Shown here in pieces: positions 44,009 to 53,458 of a stretch of DNA of 64,000 nucleotides; within the stretch, counting starts at the first letter, position 1, and every line of letters begins with the position of its first letter. This DNA is from an uncultured Lachnospiraceae bacterium (GTDB lineage: Bacteria; Bacillota; Clostridia; Lachnospirales; Lachnospiraceae): positions 141,355 to 205,354 of the forward strand of contig CACZBW010000001.1 in NCBI GenBank assembly GCA_902779575.1. Reading direction: 5' to 3'. The notes below the pieces were generated by a model. That model did no database searches, was not told the DNA's origin, and worked only from the letters and a program-made list of their open reading frames with translations. A program made the translations under genes and the position numbers.

Positions 44009-45499
44009 TCAGACCCGCTCGCCTATATAATAGAAACCCTGACATTTTTTCAGGTACACGTCCGTAATCTTTCCGATCAGGCTCTCATCTCCCGGAAAAT
44101 GAACAACAAGATTGTTCAGGATGCGCCCGGTGACAAGTCCCGGATCCTGCCGGTTGATCTGCTCGACCAGTACACTCTTCACCTGTCCCTCAAAACGAGC
44201 GGACTGCTGTCTGCCGATGGTCTGCACCTCGGCCAGCAGGCGGTCAAAGCGGTCATGCACCAGATCGTCGGGAACCTGGTCAGGCATGACTGCGGCAGGG
44301 GTTCCGCTGCGTTTCGAATAGATGAATGTAAAGGCGGAATCATAGCGGACCTGCCGCACCACATCCATTGTCTCCAGGAAATCCTCCTCCGTCTCTCCCG
44401 GGAAACCGACGATCAGATCGGTCGTCAGGGAGACATCCGGTATCCTGCTTCGGATCCGGTCAACCAGATCCAGGTAGGACTCCTTCGTATAGTGCCGGTT
44501 CATTTTTTTCAGCAGACGGCTGGAACCTGACTGCAGGGGCAGATGGAGGTGATGGCTGATCTTTTCGGAATCCCTCATCACTTCAATCAGGTCGTCCCCG
44601 AGATCCTTCGGATGGCTGGTCATAAAGCGGATGCGCCTGATGCCGTCTATCTTTTCCACCTCGCTCAGCAGCCGGGCAAAGGAGCAGTCCGTATCAAGTC
44701 CTTTTCCGTAGGAGTTCACATTCTGTCCCAGCAGCATGACTTCTATGACGCCGTCCGCTGCCAGCTGCTCTATCTCGCGCAGGATATCCGCAGGTTTTCT
44801 GCTGATCTCCCTTCCTCTTACATAGGGAACGATGCAGTAGGTGCAGAAATTATTGCAGCCGAACATAATATTCACGCCGCTCTTGAAGGGATAGGTCCTC
44901 TCCGCAGGGAGATTCTCCACAATTCCTTCGGCTTTGTCCGCCAGCTGTATAATCTGCTCTCCTTTTTCCGCCATGAGGGCTGATACCAGAAGTTCCGCGA
45001 AACGGTGCAGATTGTGGGTTCCGAAGACAAGATTCACATAGCGGAAGCTCTCCCGGATCTTCTGAACAGCCTCCTTTTCCTGCATCATGCAGCCGCACAG
45101 GCCAATGATCATTCCGGGATTCTTCTTCCGGAAGGAAGTCAGGGAGCCGAGGCGTCCGTATACGCGGACATTGGCGTTCTCGCGGACCGTACAGGTATTG
45201 TAGAGAACAAAATCCGCGTCTTCGCTGTCAGTATCCGCATAACCCGCCAGGCGCAGAATACCGCGCAGTTTCTCGGAGTCGCGCTCGTTCATCTGGCAGC
45301 CGAAAGTAACCACGCAGACTGTCAGCTTCCTGCCCGCCGCAAGCTCCCTCTCCCGGACCAGCTCCTGCGCCTTGCGGATATACCAGGCCTGGCGTTCCGA
45401 ACTGTCTTCTTCCGGCGGAAACGCCGCGGAGCCTGCCTCCCGGAGCATCCGGGCAAATTCTTCGGACTGAAAGACCGAAGCAGTCTGATTCTGTGTCAT
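44009..45499 (-). CDS. miaB: tRNA-2-methylthio-N6-dimethylallyladenosine synthase MiaB
   Basis: MiaB is a radical SAM enzyme that adds a methylthio group to i6A37. The 496-residue protein has an extra N-terminal part (about 55 residues), the UPF0004 domain with VVTFGCQMNERDSEKLRG (three Cys for the auxiliary cluster: Cys69 region, TCTVRENA, GLCGCM), the radical SAM triad in FGCNNFCTYCIVPYVRG and a C-terminal TRAM domain (about 430-495). It precedes mutS by 32 bp. Confidence 0.95.
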   Translation of the reverse strand: MTQNQTASVFQSEEFARMLREAGSAAFPPEEDSSERQAWYIRKAQELVRERELAAGRKLTVCVVTFGCQMNERDSEKLRGILRLAGYADTDSEDADFVLYNTCTVRENANVRVYGRLGSLTSFRKKNPGMIIGLCGCMMQEKEAVQKIRESFRYVNLVFGTHNLHRFAELLVSALMAEKGEQIIQLADKAEGIVENLPAERTYPFKSGVNIMFGCNNFCTYCIVPYVRGREISRKPADILREIEQLAADGVIEVMLLGQNVNSYGKGLDTDCSFARLLSEVEKIDGIRRIRFMTSHPKDLGDDLIEVMRDSEKISHHLHLPLQSGSSRLLKKMNRHYTKESYLDLVDRIRSRIPDVSLTTDLIVGFPGETEEDFLETMDVVRQVRYDSAFTFIYSKRSGTPAAVMPDQVPDDLVHDRFDRLLAEVQTIGRQQSARFEGQVKSVLVEQINRQDPGLVTGRILNNLVVHFPGDESLIGKITDVYLKKCQGFYYIGERV

Positions 45500-45547
45500 A
45501 TATTCTGTATTTCCTTTTGTTTTACAGTCTGATCCGCGCGCCGGAAG

Positions 45548-46369
45548 TCAGGATCGCCTGGCCAGGAACAGCGTCCCGATCTCTTCTCCTTCGATCAGCC
45601 GGTGAATCACATGGAAGTCCGCACCGTTCGCGATCAGCATATCACAGCCGCTTTCCGTGGCGATCGAGGCCGCGTGAAGCTTTGTGGCCATGCCGCCCGT
45701 CCCGACGTCAGAGCCGGAGCCTTTTCCCATATTCATCATATGCGCATCCAGCTGCTCTACCAGGGGGATAAAGACCGCTTCCGGATTCTTTCTCGGATCA
45801 TCTGTGTAAAGGCCGTCGATATCCGAAAGGAGGATCAGAAGATCCGCCCGGACAAGGCGCGCCACGATGGCGCTCAGACTGTCATTGTCGCCGAACTGGA
45901 TCTCATAGGTGGAGATGGTATCGTTCTCATTGACAACCGGAATGACGTCCATGGACAAAAGTTCGTCGAAGGTATTGACCGTATTGTAGCTGCCCAGCTG
46001 GTCATCCGTCGTATCCTTTGTCAGAAGGATCTGGGCGGCAATATGACCGTATTCCGCGAACAGCTTCTGGTAGGTCATCATGAGCTCCGCCTGGCCGATC
46101 GCCGCGCAGGCCTGTTTGGCTTCCAGGGTCTGCGGTTTCTCCCGCATATGTACGGTGCGCCTTCCCACAGCGATCGCGCCGGAGCTGACAAGGATAATAT
46201 CCTTTCCCTGGTTCTTCAGATCGCACAGCTCGCGCACGAGCACTTCCAGCTTCCTGAAGTTCAGGGCCCCGGTCTGCTGATGCGTGATGGAGCTGGATCC
46301 GACTTTTACCACGATCCGCTCCCTCAGGTGAAGGTTCTGCCGGATTGTTTTCAGTGTTTTTTCATTCAT
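45548..46369 (-). CDS. proB: Glutamate 5-kinase, short form
   Basis: ProB phosphorylates glutamate in the first step of proline synthesis. The 273-residue protein has the amino acid kinase fold with IVVKVGSSSITH (19-30), VSSGAIAVG (61-69), VNENDTIS and GTGGMATKLHAA. It ends without the C-terminal PUA domain found in E. coli ProB, as in several Clostridia. proA, often adjacent, is not in this window. It sits between the flippase gene (11 bp away) and miaB. Confidence 0.93.
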   Translation of the reverse strand: MNEKTLKTIRQNLHLRERIVVKVGSSSITHQQTGALNFRKLEVLVRELCDLKNQGKDIILVSSGAIAVGRRTVHMREKPQTLEAKQACAAIGQAELMMTYQKLFAEYGHIAAQILLTKDTTDDQLGSYNTVNTFDELLSMDVIPVVNENDTISTYEIQFGDNDSLSAIVARLVRADLLILLSDIDGLYTDDPRKNPEAVFIPLVEQLDAHMMNMGKGSGSDVGTGGMATKLHAASIATESGCDMLIANGADFHVIHRLIEGEEIGTLFLARRS

Positions 46370-46381
46370 AGCGTCTGCCCT

Positions 46382-48070
46382 TTATCTCAGAAGTCCCATC
46401 TTCTCAAACACTCTCACGATCAGAGCCCCTTTCGGAAGCTTCATGATCTCGCTGCGGGTCATGCCGCGAAAGGCTACGAGACTGATGGCGTAGACGATCA
46501 TGCCTGCCAGAATCGCCGCCACGGTGCTGACGCTGTTCCCGAGGAACATATGCAGCAGCCTGTAAACCGCATAGGCCGCGAAAGCCATGATGATCGATGC
46601 GATCAGCGGCACCAGGAAGGTTTTGCGCCATTCCTGCCTGTAGGCGATATATCTGCGGATGGAAAGCGCGTTGAGCAGGCAGATAACGAGGGCGAAAATA
46701 ATATTCGCGTACATAACCGCGTAGATGTTCAGGTTTGCGTAGCGCAGCATGAAAAACAGCGCGCCGATATGGACAAGCAGCGCAATGGCGCAGTGAATCA
46801 GCGGTTCACGGAGACGTCCCAGTCCCTGCAGGATCGCCGTCGTCAGCGTGGACAGGGCGTAAAGGATAATGACCGGAACGCCCGCCTGAAGGATCCCTGC
46901 AGACAGCGGCACGCCGCTCTGCGGATGGAAAAGCATTTGGATGATCGGCCCGCCCAGAGCCCCCATGCCGAGGGCGCAGGGAATCGTGATGATCATCGTG
47001 TAGCGTGTGGAGGAATGAACCGTTTTGACCGCGGCTTTCCTGTCTCCGGCGGCGATGGCCGCGGTAAGGCTCGGCACAACGGCCGGGCCGAGGGAGGAGG
47101 CGAGAGACAGCGGGACGTTCATCAGCACACGGAATTTACCGGAATAGATGCCCCAGATCGTCGCGTACTGCTTCTCCGTATAGCCCTGCCCTTTCAGGAC
47201 CGCGTTGAAAATACCCTGGTCAAGCACATTGGAAATATTGTAGATCAGTGTGCTTAAAATGATGGGCAGAATCGTAAGCAGCAGAATCCTGTAGAGAAAA
47301 CGCTCGGACTCCTTATGGTCGCTGTGATCCCCCCGTACGGCACGCGCAAAGCGGGTCTGGAAGCGGGAATACAGGATCATCATGAACAGGAGGGCCGCCG
47401 TGACGGAAGCCACCGTACCGAAGGTTCCGCCCGCCGCGCCCCAGGCGGGAGCAAGCAGCTCGTCGTCCCTTGCCCGGGACAGCTGCAGGCCGTAATCATA
47501 CAGGATATAAGCGCCCCACAGAGATACGCCGGCGTTGATAAACTGTTCGATCAGCTGGCTGACGGCTGTGGGAACCATATTCGAAAAGCCCTGGAAATAT
47601 CCGCGGAACACACCGGTAACGGCAAAGATCAGAATCGCCGGTGCAAGAACGCGCAGGCCGTATTTGGCATATTCAAGATTCATCACATATTTGGAGAGAA
47701 CTCCCGCGAACGCATAGGTAAAAAGCGCGAGAGCCGCACCTGTGACGACAGCGAACCGCATGGCGCAGAAGAAGACCCTGCTGGCATTCCTCGTTTCGCC
47801 CTTCTGCAGGCGTTCGCTCATCAGTCTGGAGACAGCAAGAGGAAGGCTGAACGAAGAGATCATGAGAATAATCGAATAGATCTCATTCGCAGTCGAATAA
47901 TAGGTATTGCCCTCGTCTCCCAGGATATTGGTGAGCGGTATCCGGTAGATCAGGCCGATTACCTTGGCGATAATGGAAGCCGCGGCCAGAATCGTGCCCT
48001 GGACCAGGACATTCCTTGCCGTGGAACTCGTATTTCCTCCGTAGGAGCTTTTGCTGTCTTCTTTCTTCAC
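46382..48070 (-). CDS. MOP-superfamily flippase (SpoVB/MurJ-like)
   Basis: The 562-residue protein has about 14 hydrophobic segments and the polysaccharide-biosynthesis (Wzx/SpoVB) family pattern: GLIYRIPLTNILGDEGNTYY near 40-59 and a glycine-rich FRGYFQGFSNMVPTAVSQL region. It probably moves a lipid-linked wall precursor across the membrane; in Firmicutes several homologues (SpoVB, YtgP/MurJ, YabM) exist and the exact role cannot be told. A Ser/Gly-rich cytoplasmic N-terminus precedes the first membrane segment. proB is 11 bp downstream. Confidence 0.88.
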   Translation of the reverse strand: MKKEDSKSSYGGNTSSTARNVLVQGTILAAASIIAKVIGLIYRIPLTNILGDEGNTYYSTANEIYSIILMISSFSLPLAVSRLMSERLQKGETRNASRVFFCAMRFAVVTGAALALFTYAFAGVLSKYVMNLEYAKYGLRVLAPAILIFAVTGVFRGYFQGFSNMVPTAVSQLIEQFINAGVSLWGAYILYDYGLQLSRARDDELLAPAWGAAGGTFGTVASVTAALLFMMILYSRFQTRFARAVRGDHSDHKESERFLYRILLLTILPIILSTLIYNISNVLDQGIFNAVLKGQGYTEKQYATIWGIYSGKFRVLMNVPLSLASSLGPAVVPSLTAAIAAGDRKAAVKTVHSSTRYTMIITIPCALGMGALGGPIIQMLFHPQSGVPLSAGILQAGVPVIILYALSTLTTAILQGLGRLREPLIHCAIALLVHIGALFFMLRYANLNIYAVMYANIIFALVICLLNALSIRRYIAYRQEWRKTFLVPLIASIIMAFAAYAVYRLLHMFLGNSVSTVAAILAGMIVYAISLVAFRGMTRSEIMKLPKGALIVRVFEKMGLLR

Positions 48071-48174
48071 TCTTCAGACCTCCTCTAAGAAAGCTCCGCT
48101 TTCCAAGTCTGATTCAAATAATCCGGCGGAAAAACACCGGCTGCACCCAGGCAGGCTCAGACTGCATGGGAATG

Positions 48175-48218
48175 CCCGGCACACGGAAAAAACTGCAGGC
48201 AGCCTTCCGTGTACCGGG
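48175..48218. repeat. Intergenic inverted repeat
   Basis: Arms of 14 bp (48175-48188 and 48205-48218) pair at 13 positions around a 16 bp centre in the gap between the DUF3048 and flippase genes. No T-run is seen on the minus strand, so it is probably an mRNA processing or partial termination hairpin. Confidence 0.5.
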
Positions 48219-48242
48219 TATTGAAGTCAAAACTGATGCTGA

Positions 48243-49388
48243 TCAGAAATCAATCGCGTAGGAATCGATCGTCGGATCGTCGGAGATAATTACATGATCC
48301 GCATTGGAATTGCGGACGATGCAGACCCAGGTCTTGCCCTGGTTCAGCGTAATCTCATTGCCGTCCGCGTCATAATAACGGGTCACATTGAAATCGCACT
48401 CGCGTACGTCGACAGCAAGATTGGCCGCTTCGATCGTGGTCTCAACCGGATCCTCCGCGCTCCAGCCCTCTTTTACCCAGCTGATCTTCTCGGCGCGGCC
48501 GTTGGTGATGAACCAGCCGCTTCCGCTTCCTCTGGGATCCGTCCACAGATAGCCGTTGTCATCGAAAGGCGTGGACTCGCAGGACTGGATGATAATGTTC
48601 TTATAGGCAAGCTGTCTGCCGGTTCCGCCGTCGATCTGCGCGTCGCCGTACTGGCTACGATAGTAGAGGCCGTCCTCCGGATGGTAATCAAAACGCGCGT
48701 GATTGTATGTATAGCCGGGAAGGACAACCTTCGCGATAAAGCCCTTGTCAAGGTTTACCTGCTGGCCGTCTTCCGCGAATTTGTAATGTCCGGTATAGCC
48801 GTCATTGTATTTTCTGGAATAGCCGTAGGACTTGATGGAATCCTTCAGCATATTGTAGTTGGTAAATACATTATGCGGTGACGGACGGTCGTCGCTTCTG
48901 TAGTAGGCAAGTTCGCCGTCTGCCGCCAGACCGTATTCCGGAATGCCGGAAATATTGGCCGTAGTGGGAAGCTGGAGAACCGGAATCGCGTAGATCGCCT
49001 GGCCGAAATGGCCGTACATGGCGTTGAATTCACGCGCGTAATAGATGAAATAAGGACGGCAGGAACGGATGGATCCGATACGGTCCACATCCTTGTAATC
49101 CTCAAAGATACCCATCAGACGGGTAATGAGGCCCTCCACTTCCGCCTCATAGACGATGGCCGCGTTCTCAATGCCGTACTGCGGGATCGCGTCGTAGATA
49201 TTGTTCAGCATCAGAGCGACCGGTCTTTTGCGGCCGACAGACACCGAGACAGTCTCTCCGGTCAGATAACTCTTACAGGTCTCCGTGGAATTCTCCTCTT
49301 CCGCCTCCTCCGCGAAAGCGCAGGACCCAAGCATGGCAAAAGCCATGATACCGGCAGCAACAGCTGCCAACAGATGTTTTTTCTTCAT
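48243..49388 (-). CDS. DUF3048-domain exported protein (YerB-like)
   Basis: The 381-residue protein has a signal sequence: KKKH, a hydrophobic core and a cut near AFA-EE at residue 26. A Cys lies near the end of the core (GSCAFAEE), so lipid modification is conceivable but the lipobox is poor. The rest matches DUF3048, with RPVALMLNNI near 54-63 and a PSPHNVFTN motif near residue 170. Bacillus YerB is the namesake; the function is unknown. AAAGGAG precedes the ATG. Confidence 0.88.
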   Translation of the reverse strand: MKKKHLLAAVAAGIMAFAMLGSCAFAEEAEEENSTETCKSYLTGETVSVSVGRKRPVALMLNNIYDAIPQYGIENAAIVYEAEVEGLITRLMGIFEDYKDVDRIGSIRSCRPYFIYYAREFNAMYGHFGQAIYAIPVLQLPTTANISGIPEYGLAADGELAYYRSDDRPSPHNVFTNYNMLKDSIKSYGYSRKYNDGYTGHYKFAEDGQQVNLDKGFIAKVVLPGYTYNHARFDYHPEDGLYYRSQYGDAQIDGGTGRQLAYKNIIIQSCESTPFDDNGYLWTDPRGSGSGWFITNGRAEKISWVKEGWSAEDPVETTIEAANLAVDVRECDFNVTRYYDADGNEITLNQGKTWVCIVRNSNADHVIISDDPTIDSYAIDF

Positions 49389-49460
49389 AATGCTCCTTTC
49401 CCCTGTTTCAATTTCCCCTTGTCTTCAGTTTCTGTTTTCCCCGGTATCCGGGGGATAAAT

Positions 49461-49482
49461 CAGGTTCCAAAAATGAAACCTG
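49461..49482 (-). terminator. Possible terminator after ybeY
   Basis: An 8 bp stem with one mismatch (49461-49468 and 49475-49482) closes an A/T-rich loop. On the minus strand it is followed by ATTTAT only, so termination would be weak. Confidence 0.45.
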
Positions 49483-49505
49483 GTTTTCACGTAATATGTC
49501 TGTCC

Positions 49506-50006
49506 TCAGCGGACAATCCCGACCGCTTCCATAATCCGCCGTTGATGCTCCTCCATCTCCAGGCGTTCCTTTTCCTCTATATGGTCGAAGCCTGTGAGAT
49601 GCAGCATGGAATGGGCGGTAAGGAAAGCAAATTCCCGTTTCACGGAGTGGCCGTATTCCTGCGCCTGGAGCGCAGCCCTGCCGGCGCAGATCACGATATC
49701 GCCCAGGAGAAGCTCTCCCGTCGAGGGATTGAACGCGCTGTCATCCTCCTCCTTCCTGAGAAAGGAAAAATCGCCGCTTCTCTCAAATTCCAGCATGGGG
49801 AAGGACAGGACGTCCGTCACCCGGTCGATCCCGCGGAAATCCCGGTTCATCTCCCGGATCCGTTGCTCCCCGGTTACAAGAAGGTTTACCTCCGCATCCC
49901 AGGGACAACCCACATCCTTCAGGGAGGCCTGAATAACTGCCTCCGCGATCTCTTTCAGCGGCAGCCCGAGATTTAAGCCGCTTTCATCTTCATAATTCAA
50001 AGTCAT
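49506..50006 (-). CDS. ybeY: Endoribonuclease YbeY
   Basis: YbeY is a metal-dependent RNase needed for 16S rRNA 3' end maturation and ribosome quality control. The 166-residue protein has the zinc motif HSMLHLTGFDH (about residues 130-140), preceded by NRDFRGIDRVTDVLSFP and LLGDIVIC. Start ATG 50006 follows the phoH stop by four bases with GGGGAGA upstream, so the genes are coupled. The pair phoH-ybeY is conserved in most bacteria. Confidence 0.95.
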   Translation of the reverse strand: MTLNYEDESGLNLGLPLKEIAEAVIQASLKDVGCPWDAEVNLLVTGEQRIREMNRDFRGIDRVTDVLSFPMLEFERSGDFSFLRKEEDDSAFNPSTGELLLGDIVICAGRAALQAQEYGHSVKREFAFLTAHSMLHLTGFDHIEEKERLEMEEHQRRIMEAVGIVR

Positions 50007-50010
50007 CCTG

Positions 50011-51021
50011 TCAGAATCTCCCCGATTCCTGCCTGGGCCTGTCCCTGTGCGCGCGCATCCGGTTTCCTCTCTCCTCATAGCGCTCGTAAGCCTGGACGAT
50101 CTTCTGCACCAGGGGATGACGTACCACGTCCTTGCTGGTCAGTTCGCAGAAGGCGATATCGTCAATCTTCTTCAGCACGTCGATCGCAACCTCCAGGCCG
50201 GATCTGCTGTCGGGGGCCAGGTCTTTCTGGGTCATGTCTCCTGTGACGATCACCTTGGAACCGAAACCGATACGGGTCAGAAACATCTTCATCTGTGCCG
50301 GAGTCGTATTCTGGGCTTCATCAAGAATGATAAAAGCGTTGTCGAGCGTGCGTCCGCGCATATAGGCGAGCGGCGCCACTTCAATGGCTCCCTTCTCCGC
50401 GTTCTTCTGATAGCTGTCCGGTCCCATGATCTGGTAGAGGGCGTCATAGAGCGGCCTGAGGTAGGGATCCACCTTGCTCTGCAGGTCTCCCGGAAGAAAT
50501 CCCAGCTTCTCCCCTGCCTCGATGGCGGGCCTTGTCATGATGATCCTGGATACTTCCTCATTGCGGAAAGCCGTGATCGCCATGGCCATGGCCAGGTATG
50601 TCTTGCCGGTGCCGGCAGGCCCGATCCCGAAAGTGATCATATGGGAACGGATCGCGTCCACGTAGTGCTTCTGTCCGTAGGTTTTGGGACTGACCGGCTT
50701 TCCGCCGATCGTGTGGCATATGATATCGCGGTCGATTACCGCTACGCTCCCGTCCTGCTTTTCAAGGGCAAGCGAGAGCGCATAATTAACATTCTGCTCC
50801 GTGATTCCGCTCCCCTGTCCCGCGAGCCTGGCCAGGTCCTCAAGAACCCGCTTTGCCCCCGCGGTGCCGGATTCCGTCCCGATCACTTTTGTCTCCCCGT
50901 TTCTGGAGAGGATCGTGACGTTCAGCGTCCTCTCGATTTTTCTTGCATAGGTGTCAAACTGTCCGAACACCTGGCTCTCTACTTCCGCCGGAATAGAGAC
51001 ATTTTTCTCCACTAAAGCCAT
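50011..51021 (-). CDS. PhoH-like ATPase
   Basis: The 336-residue protein has a short KH-like N-terminal part and a PhoH ATPase domain with Walker A GIGPAGTGKTYLA (about 130-142), a TRPAIEAGEKLGFLPGD motif and Walker B FIILDEAQN. PhoH proteins are predicted RNA helicase/nuclease partners of YbeY; the cell role is unclear. The start is taken at MALVEKN; in-frame ATGs lie further up, but the leader between promoter and this ATG fits. The C-terminal 20 residues are Arg-rich. Confidence 0.92.
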   Translation of the reverse strand: MALVEKNVSIPAEVESQVFGQFDTYARKIERTLNVTILSRNGETKVIGTESGTAGAKRVLEDLARLAGQGSGITEQNVNYALSLALEKQDGSVAVIDRDIICHTIGGKPVSPKTYGQKHYVDAIRSHMITFGIGPAGTGKTYLAMAMAITAFRNEEVSRIIMTRPAIEAGEKLGFLPGDLQSKVDPYLRPLYDALYQIMGPDSYQKNAEKGAIEVAPLAYMRGRTLDNAFIILDEAQNTTPAQMKMFLTRIGFGSKVIVTGDMTQKDLAPDSRSGLEVAIDVLKKIDDIAFCELTSKDVVRHPLVQKIVQAYERYEERGNRMRAHRDRPRQESGRF

Positions 51022-51067
51022 ATCCAACGTTCCATTCTGCTTATTCACAGGAAAAACCATACCAGTT

Positions 51068-51096
51068 ATTTTAGTATACTGCGGCAGTTTCGTCAA
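51068..51096 (-). promoter_or_regulatory. Promoter of phoH-ybeY
   Basis: On the minus strand TTGACG (51091-51096) and TAAAAT (51068-51073) are separated by exactly 17 bp. The predicted leader to the ATG at 51021 is about 40 nt. Confidence 0.75.
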
Positions 51097-51312
51097 TCTG
51101 AGTATTTTCACACAGTTACGATTCACGGCCTGATTTAAAATATAGCCTGCGGGGCAGGAACTCCACATTCAGCCACAGACAGAAGCATCGAAAACGCGGC
51201 ATACGTGCACAGCACGGATGGTCTGCCCTGAACGCTGTTCCACTGAGCGGCAAAGCCGGCAGCAGGAATAAGCGTGCGGCCTCCTGAGCGGAGAACCGTG
51301 AACAGGAATCCC

Positions 51313-51804
51313 TCATTTATGATAAGGCTCGTGATGCAGGATGCGGAAGGAGCGGTAGATCTGTTCCAGAAGGATCACCCGCATCAGCTGATGCGGAAAG
51401 GTCAGGTCGGAGAAAGAAAGCTTCATGTCCGCTCTTTTCAGGACCTGATCCGAGAGGCCCAGCGATCCGCCGATCACAAAGAGAATATGGCTGTGTCCGC
51501 TTACGGCGAGGGATCCGATTTTTTCTGACAGCCGGACGGAATCCATCTTTTTCCCGTCGATGGCCAGCGCAATCACAAAACTGCCGGATCCGCTGTCCGA
51601 GCCGATACATTTCATCAGGCGTTTTCCTTCCGTATCGAGGATCTGCGCCTCCAGGGCGGGCGATGCATTGTCCGGAACGGCTTCATCCGGAACTTCCCTG
51701 ATCTGAAGGCTGCAGTATCTGGACAGGCGTTTTGTATATTCCGCAATTGCGTCATTCCAGTATTTTTCCTTGATTCTGCCGACGCACAATATACTTATTT
51801 TCAT
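51313..51804 (-). CDS. rlmH: 23S rRNA (pseudouridine(1915)-N(3))-methyltransferase RlmH
   Basis: RlmH methylates pseudouridine 1915 in helix 69 of 23S rRNA using SAM. The 163-residue SPOUT protein has FVIGGSLGLSDQV near 109-121 (SAM knot) and the C-terminal LMRVILLEQIYRSFRILHHEPYHK-type end shared by the whole family. Length is normal. It stands alone between the nfn terminator and the phoH promoter. Confidence 0.96.
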   Translation of the reverse strand: MKISILCVGRIKEKYWNDAIAEYTKRLSRYCSLQIREVPDEAVPDNASPALEAQILDTEGKRLMKCIGSDSGSGSFVIALAIDGKKMDSVRLSEKIGSLAVSGHSHILFVIGGSLGLSDQVLKRADMKLSFSDLTFPHQLMRVILLEQIYRSFRILHHEPYHK

Positions 51805-51993
51805 CTGCCTTCCTCCGCCTTAAGGCTGCGGATCCCGCCCTGTTTCCCGTTTTCTCTGCTGATTTTATGCCCGGAAACCGCAGTCCTGCTCCTGGAGAAG
51901 GAGCTGCGCCTTCCGTTTGAGCCCAGCGCTGTTCTCCGGCCCCAAAATGTCCGCTCTCACAGATCTGTCAGCCGGGCTCAGGCTTTCCCGCAT

Positions 51994-52021
51994 GAAAGAG
52001 GCTGCCGTATCCACGGCAGCC
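51994..52021 (-). terminator. Terminator of nfnAB
   Basis: On the minus strand a perfect 9 bp GC-rich stem with a 4 nt loop (52000-52021) is followed by TCTTTC. The stem is strong and the T-tract short. Confidence 0.65.
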
Positions 52022-52060
52022 CCGCTCATCGCTTAAAGTTTCGGGATTACAGCCTGCTGG

Positions 52061-53458
52061 TCAGGCTTCCTTTGCTTTGATATAGGCATCGATTCCGGCT
52101 GCGGCCTTCTTGCCCGCGCCCATGGCCAGAATTACGGTAGCCGCGCCTGTCACGGCGTCTCCGCCCGCGTATACGCCTTCCAGACTGGTTTTGCCCGTCT
52201 CTTCCTCCGCCACGATGCAGAGTTTGCGGTTGACATCCAGACCGTAAGTCGTGGAGGAGATCAGCGGATTCGGCCTTGTGCCGAGGGACATGATCACCGT
52301 GTCGCACTCGATCTCAAATTCGGAACCCTCGACCGGTACGGGACGGCGTCTTCCGGAAGCATCCGGCTCGCCCAGTTCCATACGGATGCAAGTGATGCCG
52401 CGCACATTGTCATTTTCGTCCGCAAGGATCTCGGTCGGATTGGTCAGAAGGTCAAAGATGATGCCCTCTTCCTTCGCGTGGTGGACTTCCTCCGCTCTCG
52501 CAGGAAGCTCGGCTTCGGAACGTCTGTATACGATGTGAACTTCAGCGCCCAGGCGCAGGGAAGTTCTGGCAGCGTCCATGGCTACGTTTCCGCCGCCGAC
52601 GACAACCACCTTTTTCCCGCATACGATCGGGGTATCATAATCATCCCTGTAGGCTTTCATCAGGTTGTTTCTGGTCAGAAACTCATTAGCGGAGAAAACG
52701 CCTTTGGCCTGCTCGCCCGGGATTCCCATGAACATGGGAAGTCCGGCGCCGGAACCGATAAAGACGGCCTCGAAGCCTTCCTTCGTCAGAAGATCCTCGA
52801 TCGTGACGGAACGGCCCACAATTACATTGGTCTCGATCTTTACGCCGAGCGACCTGACATTTTCCACTTCCTTCTCGACAACCTTGTCCTTGGGAAGACG
52901 GAATTCCGGGATACCGTAAACAAGAACGCCGCCCGCCTTATGCAGGGCTTCGAAAATCGTGACATCATAGCCGAGCTTCGCAAGATCACCCGCGCAGGTA
53001 AGGCCTGCCGGACCTGCTCCGATAATCGCGATCCTGTGGCCGTTCTTCTGCGGAGCGCCCTGCGGTTTGATGCCGTTCTCTTTCGCCCAGTCGGCGACAA
53101 AGCGCTCCAGCTTGCCGATTGAAACAGGTTCTCCCTTGATGCCCCGGATGCATTTGCCCTCGCACTGGGTTTCCTGCGGGCATACGCGTCCGCAGACAGC
53201 CGGAAGTGAGGAGGATTCGGAAATCACATTATAAGCTTTGGCAAAATCTCTCGTCTTGACCGCTTCGATAAACTCCGGGATATTGATATTGACCGGGCAT
53301 CCGCCGATGCACTTCGCGTTCTTGCAGTGCAGGCAGCGCTGTGATTCTTCCACTGCTTCTTCTTCATTATAGCCGAGGCACACTTCCTCGAAATTCGCCG
53401 CGCGGACCTTCGGATCCTGCTCTCTTACAGGGACTTTTTCCATCATATTACCAGCCAT
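52061..53458 (-). CDS. nfnB: NfnB-like flavoprotein (GltD-type large subunit of ferredoxin:NADP oxidoreductase)
   Basis: The 465-residue protein has an N-terminal double [4Fe-4S] domain (Cys in CLHCKNAKCIGGCP at 42-55 and a second cluster set near 89-103) and the two Rossmann sites of the GltD family: FAD GAGPAGLTCAG (about 147-157) and NADPH GGGNVAMDAARTS (about 290). Alone it would be called glutamate synthase small subunit, but with the gene just upstream it forms an NfnAB/SudAB pair, which bifurcates electrons between NADH, NADPH and reduced ferredoxin. No gltB is present. Start and the upstream stop overlap by one base. Confidence 0.85.
   Translation of the reverse strand: MAGNMMEKVPVREQDPKVRAANFEEVCLGYNEEEAVEESQRCLHCKNAKCIGGCPVNINIPEFIEAVKTRDFAKAYNVISESSSLPAVCGRVCPQETQCEGKCIRGIKGEPVSIGKLERFVADWAKENGIKPQGAPQKNGHRIAIIGAGPAGLTCAGDLAKLGYDVTIFEALHKAGGVLVYGIPEFRLPKDKVVEKEVENVRSLGVKIETNVIVGRSVTIEDLLTKEGFEAVFIGSGAGLPMFMGIPGEQAKGVFSANEFLTRNNLMKAYRDDYDTPIVCGKKVVVVGGGNVAMDAARTSLRLGAEVHIVYRRSEAELPARAEEVHHAKEEGIIFDLLTNPTEILADENDNVRGITCIRMELGEPDASGRRRPVPVEGSEFEIECDTVIMSLGTRPNPLISSTTYGLDVNRKLCIVAEEETGKTSLEGVYAGGDAVTGAATVILAMGAGKKAAAGIDAYIKAKEA

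Noticed and set aside
45602-47257. Long open frame on the plus strand opposite proB and the flippase
   Set aside because: It is antisense to two well-conserved genes, has no ribosome binding site and an unnatural His/Asp/Arg-rich composition. Similar long antisense frames (38893-40422, 54497-56173, 25061-26209) are rejected for the same reason.
52061-53458. Glutamate synthase small subunit (GltD) as the call
   Set aside because: No large subunit gene is adjacent, and the overlapping upstream gene encodes the NfnA-type partner, so NfnB fits better.
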